This document shows, in pieces, positions 1-5,248 of a DNA stretch of 8,524 nucleotides (positions are counted from its first letter, which is position 1; the number at the start of each line of letters is the position of its first letter). The stretch covers positions 1-8,524 of the forward strand of contig JAZUBN010000152.1 of assembly GCA_045638565.1 (NCBI GenBank), read 5' to 3'. Under the pieces are notes generated by a model, which ran no database searches, had not been told where the DNA came from, and was given only the letters and a program-made list of their open reading frames with translations. Both the position numbers and the translations under genes were made by a program. Source of the DNA: SIG471 sp045638565. GTDB lineage: Bacteria; Bacillota; Clostridia; Oscillospirales; Butyricicoccaceae.

Positions 1-326
1 ACCATATCTAGAATACGGTCTACTGTGCCAACCTTTTCGCCCTGATTTACATATACAACACGTGCATTGCCGTCCTTGATAACGATGAAAGCAACAGGAT
101 TGATTGTAACACCTGCGCCTGTGCCGCCGGAAAATGAAATCTTGCCGTCTGCAGCCTTTGCGTTAGAGTCAATACCGCCTACGCCCATACCGACAGAAAG
201 CTTTGTCACAGGGATGAGAGTTGTGCCGTCTGCTGTTGTGATAGGAGAGCCAACGATGCTGTTGACATCGACCATACCCTTTACTTTATCAAATGCGCTT
301 GCGAGGAAATCTGCTAAATTATTCAT
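1..326 (-). CDS. gerW: GerW/YtfJ family sporulation protein (3' end cut off by window)
   Basis: The first 108 residues are present; the C-terminus lies beyond base 1. The protein opens MNNLADFLASAFDKVKGMVD, then shows the family core: a GSPITTADGTTLIPV segment (about 26-40), KLSVGMGVGG (42-51), a glycine-rich SFSGGTGAGV stretch (64-73), and NPVAFIVIKDGNARVVYV (76-93). In Bacillus subtilis YtfJ/GerW is made in the forespore and is needed for normal germination; its biochemistry is not clear. There is no signal peptide or membrane segment, so it is probably cytosolic. The ATG shares 4 bp (ATGA) with the stop codon of the DUF2953 gene, and its ribosome binding site (AAGGAAGG, 333-340, spacer 6) lies in that gene's last codons, which suggests coupled translation. 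The same DUF2953-YtfJ pairing (ytfI-ytfJ) is known in Bacillus and supports the call. Family assignment rests on recalled motifs. Confidence 0.87.
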   Translation of the reverse strand, partial: MNNLADFLASAFDKVKGMVDVNSIVGSPITTADGTTLIPVTKLSVGMGVGGIDSNAKAADGKISFSGGTGAGVTINPVAFIVIKDGNARVVYVNQGEKVGTVDRILDM

Positions 327-1021
327 ATTATACCTTCCTTCTTTATTTGAATGAGTGCTGCCACCGCTGCAATAAGCAATGTGACAGGTCTTACATACAC
401 GATTACATCACAGGCAACGGCCATTTCGCTTCTGGAAAAGTCCATGCCCACATTGATATGCTGATCTTTTATTGTAAAAATGCTCTCTAAAACAGGCTGG
501 GCCTCTATCAGCACGATGCACAGCTTGCCATAATCCTGAGCCATCTTCGCCTTGTCCTCATCGGCAACTGTAAGCATCAGATAAAGCTGTTCGAATGTGA
601 TGCCCTTGAGGATTTTGCGTGAAAGCCCGAAGACGATTTTTATTATAGCCTTGATTTTTTCGACGGTCAGCTTTTTAAGGAAGCTTTCCTTCTTTTTCTT
701 TGGCTTTTTTTCAGCCTTTGCAGGCTTGTTTCCATCTGCCTGCTCAGGTTTTTCTGCTGTATTTTCAGCCGGTTTGTTGTGATTTTCGGCTTGTTTCGGC
801 TTTTTCTTCTTTTCTTTTTTATCCTTTTTGTCCTTTTTCTTCATGGGAAGGATGGTGTATTTTATCCCGTTCCATTTGACGTATACCGTCAGCTCAGGAT
901 AGATAACCCCTATTTTTATCGGAGTTATCAGCACGATAACAAGGACTGCAAGAACAAACAGAAGCACAAAACCGATGGCTTTGAGAATAAAGCCAAGCAC
1001 TGCTCCTATTATTCCCATCAT
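323..1021 (-). CDS. DUF2953 (YtfI-like) membrane-anchored protein with lysine-rich linker
   Basis: This 232-residue protein has an N-terminal membrane helix (about 5-33), a short beta-rich part (37-60, with ELTVYVKWNGIKYTILP), a very lysine-rich low-complexity linker (61-112), and a C-terminal region (about 113-232) with an amphipathic FEQLYLMLTVADEDKAKMAQDYG segment and a weaker hydrophobic stretch near 213-226. This order fits DUF2953, the family of B. subtilis YtfI, whose gene also precedes ytfJ. Its biochemical role is unknown; a part in sporulation or germination is inferred only from its neighbour. Two ATG codons lie in a row; the first is chosen because GGAGG (1029-1033) sits 7 nt upstream. 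The start overlaps the scpB stop by 4 bp (ATGA), and the stop overlaps the gerW start in the same way. The family call is good but made without a profile search. Confidence 0.82.
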   Translation of the reverse strand: MMGIIGAVLGFILKAIGFVLLFVLAVLVIVLITPIKIGVIYPELTVYVKWNGIKYTILPMKKKDKKDKKEKKKKPKQAENHNKPAENTAEKPEQADGNKPAKAEKKPKKKKESFLKKLTVEKIKAIIKIVFGLSRKILKGITFEQLYLMLTVADEDKAKMAQDYGKLCIVLIEAQPVLESIFTIKDQHINVGMDFSRSEMAVACDVIVYVRPVTLLIAAVAALIQIKKEGII

Positions 1022-1587
1022 TGCGGATCCTCCGGCATAAGCACATTGAAGGCGAGCTGTTCAGGGTCGTCCTTACTGAACTCTTTTACGCTCGGCAGGT
1101 CGTCAAGGCTTGAAATACCGAATGCACGCAAAAAGCCTTCTGTAGTCTTATATAATGTAGGTTTGCCCGGCACATCCAGCTTGCCGCAGCTTGTGATAAG
1201 CTCCTTTTCAAGCAGGGAGTGCATTGTATATGTGCTGTCGACACCGCGCACCTGCTCGATATAAACCTTGGTGACCGGCTGTTTATAGGCGACTATTGCA
1301 AGGACTTCGAGAGCCGCCTGCGAAAGCGGATTTGGCTTTCTTGTCTCCAGAACACCGCGGACATATTTTGAATAATCGGCTCTTGAGCAGAGCTGATAGG
1401 CATTATCAAGCTCAAGAAGCTTGAGTCCGCGCATTTCGTAATCGTAATGGTCGCCCAATTCCTGGGCCACATTACTGAGCAGAGCTTCGTCGATTTCCAT
1501 AACTTCGCAAAGCTTTGCCTTGGATACGCTGTCGCCCGAGGCAAACAGAATCGCCTCAAGAATATTCATGGCTTCACGAAACTCCAT
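1018..1587 (-). CDS. scpB: Segregation and condensation protein B
   Basis: ScpB binds ScpA as a dimer in the SMC-ScpAB condensin, which loads near the origin and helps compact and separate sister chromosomes. The 189 residues match the family's usual length of about 190-200. An N-terminal winged helix (about 5-75, starting FREAMNILEAILFASG) is followed by the conserved second domain: LSQAALEVLAIVAYKQPVTK (88-107), IEQVRGVDS (110-118), GKLDVPGKPTLYKTTEGFL (135-153) and FGISSLDDLP (156-165). The chosen start is the ATG at 1587, placed 6 nt after AAGGAGG. The ATG two codons earlier abuts that site, and an upstream reading would add 11 residues not seen in the family. The start lies inside the end of scpA (14 bp overlap), and the stop overlaps the next start as ATGA. 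Confidence 0.97.
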   Translation of the reverse strand: MEFREAMNILEAILFASGDSVSKAKLCEVMEIDEALLSNVAQELGDHYDYEMRGLKLLELDNAYQLCSRADYSKYVRGVLETRKPNPLSQAALEVLAIVAYKQPVTKVYIEQVRGVDSTYTMHSLLEKELITSCGKLDVPGKPTLYKTTEGFLRAFGISSLDDLPSVKEFSKDDPEQLAFNVLMPEDPQ

Positions 1588-2332
1588 TTTCATCCTCCTT
1601 ATACTCAGGAAGCTGGGCAATATCGCCTGTCAGCCTGAGTGTATAGTCTTCCTTTTCTTCTTCTATTTCAATCTTATTGACCTTGGCAAGCTCCAATACG
1701 GCAAGGAAAATCGCCACGATATCGCTTCGGCTTTTTGCCGAAAGCACAAGGTCTGTAAGGCTGAGTGACCTGTTTTTGATGAACATACGGGAGATTATCC
1801 CGATTTTTTCGTTGACCGATGCCTTTTCCTTGCCTACGATGCCGGAAAACTTGCTGAGCTTCGGCGGCATTGTGCGCTCGGCACGGTCGACTATGCTGTT
1901 GATGGCTTTAAGGAGAGAATCCATGCTTATCTGTCCCTTAAAGGCTTTGCTTTTGTCCTTTTCCAGCCTTTCAGGACCCTTTATAAAGATATCTCTGCCG
2001 ATTTCGCCCATTTCGGCAAGCTTTTCGCCTGCCAGCTTGATGCGCTGATATTCAAGGAGGGCTTCGACCAGGCTTTCGCGAGGGTCTTCTTCCTCATCGT
2101 CATATTTAGGCAGCAGCATTTTCGACTTGATATAGGTCAGATGGGCGGCCATCGCCACAAAATCCGAGGAGATGTGCATATCAAAGGACTTCATCTGCTC
2201 CAGATATTCAAGATACTGCTCAAGTATGTCGGCGATCGGGATATCCATAATGCTCACCTTGTTTTTGGAGATAAGGGAGAGCAGAAGGTCAAGTGGACCG
2301 TCGAATTTTTCAAGATGAAAGGTTATTTCCAT
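1574..2332 (-). CDS. scpA: Segregation and condensation protein A (kleisin)
   Basis: ScpA is the kleisin that bridges the two SMC heads and binds an ScpB dimer in the bacterial condensin complex on the nucleoid. The 252-residue length is typical. The N-terminal SMC neck-binding helical domain carries the family signature FDGPLDLLLSLI (10-21) and IMDIPIADI (28-36). It is followed by FVAMAAHLTYIKSKMLLP (58-75), an acidic run YDDEEEDPRESL (77-88), a central ScpB-binding stretch, and a C-terminal winged helix (about 172-235) with SRSDIVAIFLAVLELAKVNKI, which binds the SMC cap. The ATG at 2332 follows AGGAG (2342-2346) with a 9-nt spacer. The gene is separated from the upstream protease gene by a repeat-bearing gap but is coupled by overlap to scpB. 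No key segment is missing. Confidence 0.97.
   Translation of the reverse strand: MEITFHLEKFDGPLDLLLSLISKNKVSIMDIPIADILEQYLEYLEQMKSFDMHISSDFVAMAAHLTYIKSKMLLPKYDDEEEDPRESLVEALLEYQRIKLAGEKLAEMGEIGRDIFIKGPERLEKDKSKAFKGQISMDSLLKAINSIVDRAERTMPPKLSKFSGIVGKEKASVNEKIGIISRMFIKNRSLSLTDLVLSAKSRSDIVAIFLAVLELAKVNKIEIEEEKEDYTLRLTGDIAQLPEYKEDENGVS
1594..1600 (-). promoter_or_regulatory. scpB ribosome binding site (fixes start)
   Basis: The minus strand reads AAGGAGG here, inside the last codons of scpA. An ATG directly abuts it (1591-1593, no spacer) and a second ATG follows 6 nt downstream (1585-1587). Only the second has a workable spacing, so it is taken as the scpB start. Confidence 0.85.
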
Positions 2333-2374
2333 TTGATATTACTCCTGATGTGGGTATGGAATGAATTTCGTTTT

Positions 2375-2430
2375 GCGGACCGCCGAGGATGTCGGTCCCT
2401 ACAATCGGACGAGCAATGCTCGCCCCTACA
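2375..2430. repeat. Tandem pair of hairpin + CCCTACA repeat units
   Basis: Two units lie in the same orientation in the gap between the M50 protease gene and scpA. Each is a short hairpin followed by (C)CCCTACA on the plus strand. Unit one has arms GGACCG (2377-2382) and CGGTCC (2393-2398), then CCTACA. Unit two has arms CGAGCA (2410-2415) and TGCTCG (2417-2422), then CCCCTACA (2423-2430). The TGTAGGGG motif is shared with the elements at 4485-4543. I remember this type of element as common between genes of gut Clostridia, but I cannot count copies here. The hairpins would be transcribed between the protease gene and scpA. Neither has a following T-run, so they do not look like intrinsic terminators. 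Confidence 0.7.
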
Positions 2431-2451
2431 AAATATGCCGCGGATCGTTTA

Positions 2452-3105
2452 TTATACGAAAAGTTCTACGATGAAAATTACTGCATTTAAGATTCCGTCG
2501 AAGACGAAGCCTCGCATTGCATAAAGTATTCCATCGAGGAAATTGAACATAAGAAGGGCTAAAAGGGCGAACTGAATATACTGTCCGTACTCATACATGA
2601 ACTTTTTTGCCCCGTTTGGCAAAAACGGATAAATGATATTGCTGCCATCGAGCGGCGGCACAGGAATGAGATTGAACACGCCGAGGCCGATGCTGAGGTT
2701 TGCAAGTATTATCATAAAATTGCTGAATGATGCGAAAATCGCATTATCTGCAAGAGTCTGCGAAAGATTGCCGACGATGACGGCAAGGAAGCAGAAAAAG
2801 GCAAGGATAAAGTTGGAAAGAGGTCCTGCGATGGATGTGACAACCATACCTGCCTTGCGGTGCTTCATATTTGCAAGGTTTACAGGCACAGGCTTTGCCC
2901 AGCCGAAGCCTGCGATTATCATACAGAGAAAACCAACAGGATCGATGTGGTTTACAGGGTTGAAGTTGAGCCTTCCCTGCTCTTTTGCAGTGGTATCGCC
3001 CATAAGATATGCCGCAAAGCCGTGGGAAACTTCGTGCACCATAATGGCGATAAGAACTGCAGGGATTATAATCAAATATTCAGAAAGACTTCTGCCGAAT
3101 AACAT
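2452..3105 (-). CDS. Site-2-type M50 membrane zinc metalloprotease
   Basis: A 217-residue polytopic membrane protein of peptidase family M50 (YwhC-like group). The zinc-binding HExxH motif is seen as HEVSH (24-28) inside the first hydrophobic helix. The third-ligand motif of the family is seen as NLIPVPPLDGS (145-155), with D153 the expected zinc ligand. The family block GRLNFNPVNHIDPVG (44-58) and the AGPLSN segment (93-98) are also present. Membrane helices are likely near 10-35, 55-72, 90-115, 128-148 and 175-195. Members cut substrates within the membrane; no PDZ domain is present and the substrate cannot be predicted. The start codon directly follows the lysA stop (TAA then ATG), with GGAG 6 nt before it inside the end of lysA, so the two genes are surely co-transcribed. 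The catalytic residues look intact. Confidence 0.93.
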   Translation of the reverse strand: MLFGRSLSEYLIIIPAVLIAIMVHEVSHGFAAYLMGDTTAKEQGRLNFNPVNHIDPVGFLCMIIAGFGWAKPVPVNLANMKHRKAGMVVTSIAGPLSNFILAFFCFLAVIVGNLSQTLADNAIFASFSNFMIILANLSIGLGVFNLIPVPPLDGSNIIYPFLPNGAKKFMYEYGQYIQFALLALLMFNFLDGILYAMRGFVFDGILNAVIFIVELFV

Positions 3106-4404
3106 TTAGATCTCCAATCTGATAAGGTCCTCATAAGTTTCGCCCCTTACTTTGAGGACAGGTTTGCCATTTTCGATAATCACCAGAGGCGGGCGAGGTG
3201 TTTTGTTGTAATTTGAAGCCATGGAGAAGTTATATGCGCCCGTTGTAAAGACGGCAAGGATATCTCCCGGCTGTGGTTTCTGGATGTATGCATCTTTTGT
3301 GACAAGGTCGCCGCTTTCGCAGCATTTGCCTGCTATAGTTGCGAGATAATCACGATTTTCCCCTGCTCTGTCTGCGATTACACATTCGTAACGTGCATCG
3401 TAAAGGGCATAGCGAGGGTTGTCCGTCATACCGCCGTCAACGCTGACGTAATTGCGGATATTTTCCAGCTCCTTGACTGTGCCAACTTCATAAAGTGTGA
3501 TGCCTGCAGGGGCGACGACAGAGCGCCCCGGCTCGATGGTTACATGAGGAAGCGGAAAATTATTTTTGCAGCAAGATGCCTTGATGGCATCAGCCATATT
3601 TTTAATCATATCATCGAGGTTTTCCGGCTTGTCAGCATGGGTATACTTCACGCCAAAGCCGCCGCCCATAATAAGCTGAGGAAGGATTATGCCGTATTTT
3701 TCGCGTATTTCAGCCATAAAATCAGCCATAATTCCGCCTGCCATAGCGAAAGGCTTGCTCTCTAAAAGCTGTGAGCCGATGTGACAATGGATGCCTGTAA
3801 GCTCAAGATTTTTGCAGGAAAGAATGGCATCTATTGCTTCAAATGCCTTGCCGTCCTTTATGCCGAAGCCGAACTTTGTGTCCTCTTTACCGGTCTGAAT
3901 AAACTCGTGCGTATGAGCGTCAACCCCCGGCTTTACACGGAGAATAACCTTGGCTTTACTGTCCGTTTTACCGGCAAGTTCATCGATGATGGCAATCTCC
4001 TGCCAGTTATCGATGACAAAGCTTCCGATGCCTGCGCTGAGGGCATATTCAATCTCTTTTCTCGTCTTGTTGCCGCCGTGGAAATGGAGCTTTTCTGCAG
4101 GCATACCGCCTGCGATGGCTGTATAAATCTCGCCGCCCGAAACAACGTCGCAGCAGACATTCATACCCTTGAGAATATCATAGATAAACTTTGCCGAAAG
4201 CGCCTTGCTTGCATAGGCTATGGTGTAATTATCGCCAAAATTGTCACTCATTATGCGGTGATATTCATTTATGGCATTTTCGATATAACTGCGGCTGATG
4301 ACATAGACAGGGGTGCCGAAGTTTTTCGCGATTTCGACAGTATCGACGCCGTCCATTGTGAGATGACCGCTTTCATTGATGTTGAAATGATTATAGAGAA
4401 ACAT
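3106..4404 (-). CDS. lysA: Diaminopimelate decarboxylase
   Basis: LysA removes CO2 from meso-diaminopimelate with pyridoxal phosphate, giving L-lysine, the last step of the pathway, in the cytosol. The 432-residue length is normal for this fold-type III enzyme. Visible are the PLP lysine K67 in AYASKAL, HCHIGSQ (206-212), GGGFG (247-251) binding cofactor phosphate, EPGRS (291-295), the active-site cysteine C362 in CESGD, and TGAY (388-391). D-serine/ornithine-type relatives share the fold, but CESGD and EPGRS fit LysA. The start at 4404 is chosen because GAGG lies 7 nt upstream; an in-frame ATG at 4446 would add 14 residues without a visible binding site. The M50 protease gene follows with no gap. 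No promoter stands out upstream; a palindrome (4429-4445) and repeats are there instead. Confidence 0.97.
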   Translation of the reverse strand: MFLYNHFNINESGHLTMDGVDTVEIAKNFGTPVYVISRSYIENAINEYHRIMSDNFGDNYTIAYASKALSAKFIYDILKGMNVCCDVVSGGEIYTAIAGGMPAEKLHFHGGNKTRKEIEYALSAGIGSFVIDNWQEIAIIDELAGKTDSKAKVILRVKPGVDAHTHEFIQTGKEDTKFGFGIKDGKAFEAIDAILSCKNLELTGIHCHIGSQLLESKPFAMAGGIMADFMAEIREKYGIILPQLIMGGGFGVKYTHADKPENLDDMIKNMADAIKASCCKNNFPLPHVTIEPGRSVVAPAGITLYEVGTVKELENIRNYVSVDGGMTDNPRYALYDARYECVIADRAGENRDYLATIAGKCCESGDLVTKDAYIQKPQPGDILAVFTTGAYNFSMASNYNKTPRPPLVIIENGKPVLKVRGETYEDLIRLEI

Positions 4405-4411
4405 GGTTGTG

Positions 4412-4415
4412 CCTC
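4412..4415 (-). promoter_or_regulatory. lysA ribosome binding site (decides start)
   Basis: GAGG on the minus strand with a 7-nt spacer to the ATG at 4404. It is a short match, but better than anything before the in-frame ATG at 4446, which has only unrelated AT-rich sequence upstream. Confidence 0.6.
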
Positions 4416-4428
4416 GTTTGAAATGAAT

Positions 4429-4445
4429 TGAAATCGATGATTTCA
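4429..4445. repeat. Palindrome upstream of lysA
   Basis: A perfect inverted repeat, TGAAATC-GAT-GATTTCA, with 7-bp arms and a 3-nt centre, about 25 bp before the lysA start. A further partial copy (TTTGAAATGA, 4418-4427) is next to it. It could be an operator or a weak hairpin. There is no T-run after it on the minus strand long enough to call it a terminator. The function is unknown. Confidence 0.55.
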
Positions 4446-4484
4446 TGAATTTGAGGTGTATTCCGATGCTATTGGATAAAGCGG

Positions 4485-4543
4485 TAGGGCACGGAGACCC
4501 TCCCCTACAAGGATATATTGTAGGGGCAATTCACGAATTGCCC
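4485..4543. repeat. Divergent pair of TGTAGGGG hairpin repeat units
   Basis: Two units face away from each other. The motif CCCCTACA (4502-4509) and its complement TGTAGGGG (4519-4526) form an inverted repeat around a 9-nt centre. The right unit continues into a strong hairpin: arms GGGCAATTC (4524-4532) and GAATTGCCC (4535-4543), a 9-bp stem with a 2-nt loop. The left unit, read on the minus strand, is TGTAGGGGAGGGTCTCCG followed by TGCCCTACC. It shares its motif with the pair at 2375-2430 and appears to be the same family. Confidence 0.7.
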
Positions 4544-4562
4544 GATTGAATATGCCTTCGGC

Positions 4563-4612
4563 ACCACCTCATCCGTCAGCTTCGCTGACACCTTCCCCTC
4601 AAGGGGAAGGCT
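4563..4612. repeat. Double-hairpin intergenic repeat (GTCAGC / CCTTCCCC type)
   Basis: Two adjacent hairpins lie between engB and lysA. The first has arms GTCAGC (4575-4580) and GCTGAC (4584-4589) with a TTC loop. The second has arms CCTTCCCC (4591-4598) and GGGGAAGG (4603-4610) with a TCAA loop. The element begins CACCTCATCC. I remember near-identical elements scattered between genes in Faecalibacterium- and Ruminococcus-like genomes; this is recall, not a search. No T-run follows on the minus strand, so it is not a clear terminator for engB. Confidence 0.75.
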
Positions 4613-4645
4613 ATGGGGATTCTCCGCTTGTGTTGGGAGCGTCTG

Positions 4646-5239
4646 CTATTCCCCTAAGGCGTTTTCGATGTCCTTGATGAGTTCAAGGCGGTTGGTATTC
4701 TTGTCTGCCGAGAATGGGATAATATGGTCTTCGTCTTCGATAAGACCCAGCTCATTCCATATCATAGGGATATTTTCCTCAAGCTCCTTCTTTTTGAGCT
4801 TGTCCACCTTATTTGCCACAACTGTCATAGGCACGCCGAAAGAGCGCACCCATGTGACCATATCCTTATCAAGCTGTGTAGGCTTATGACGTGCATCAAC
4901 TATGAGATAAAGACGGGCAATATGCTCAAGGTCCTGCTGGAAAAACTGCTCGATAAGGGCGGAAAAGCGTTCCTTTTCAGCCTGAGAAGTCTTGGAATAG
5001 CCATAGCCAGGAAGGTCTATAAACCAATACTTGCCGTCAACCTTGAAAAGATTGACATTGATTGTCTTGCCCGGCACAGAAGATACACGGGCGAAGTTCT
5101 TGCGGTTGAAGAGGCTGTTCATTGTGCTCGATTTGCCCACATTACTCTTGCCTGCAAAGACGATTCGCTTGGCTGTATCATTAGGAAAATCCTTCTGCTT
5201 TACTGCCGAGCGCACGAATACTGTATTTGTAATATTCAT
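4646..5239 (-). CDS. engB: Ribosome biogenesis GTP-binding protein YsxC/EngB
   Basis: A small TRAFAC-class GTPase needed for late assembly of the 50S ribosomal subunit in Bacillus. The 197-residue length is typical. In order: G1 GKSNVGKS (30-37), the switch I region with VPGKTINVN (55-63, T59 expected to hold magnesium), G3 DLPGYGYSK (75-83), LIVDARHKPTQLD (112-124), G4 seen as NKVD (143-146), and G5 FSA (176-178). G4 in most family members I remember begins with threonine (TKxD); here it is asparagine, the general GTPase form, so guanine recognition should be kept. The ribosome binding site AGGAG (5246-5250) overlaps the lon stop codon and lies 6 nt before the ATG. The two genes are 9 bp apart and probably form one operon. 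The lon-ysxC order is the same in B. subtilis. Confidence 0.97.
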   Translation of the reverse strand: MNITNTVFVRSAVKQKDFPNDTAKRIVFAGKSNVGKSSTMNSLFNRKNFARVSSVPGKTINVNLFKVDGKYWFIDLPGYGYSKTSQAEKERFSALIEQFFQQDLEHIARLYLIVDARHKPTQLDKDMVTWVRSFGVPMTVVANKVDKLKKKELEENIPMIWNELGLIEDEDHIIPFSADKNTNRLELIKDIENALGE

Positions 5240-5248
5240 TATTTTCTC

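Noticed and set aside
2375..2430. CRISPR-like array
   Set aside because: Only two units with different hairpin sequences and no uniform spacers; no cas genes in the window.
2451..2456. TATAAT on the minus strand over the M50 stop codon, as a possible scpA promoter
   Set aside because: No -35-like hexamer is found at 16-18 nt upstream and there is no extended -10 TG, so I could not support it.
3781..4431. Plus-strand open frame of 216 codons opposite lysA
   Set aside because: It lies entirely antisense to a full-length lysA with intact motifs, and its translation resembles no known protein. It is a by-product of the codon usage of lysA.
4591..4610. CCTTCCCC/GGGGAAGG hairpin as the engB terminator
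   Set aside because: The stem is strong, but no run of T follows on the minus strand. It fits a dispersed repeat better.
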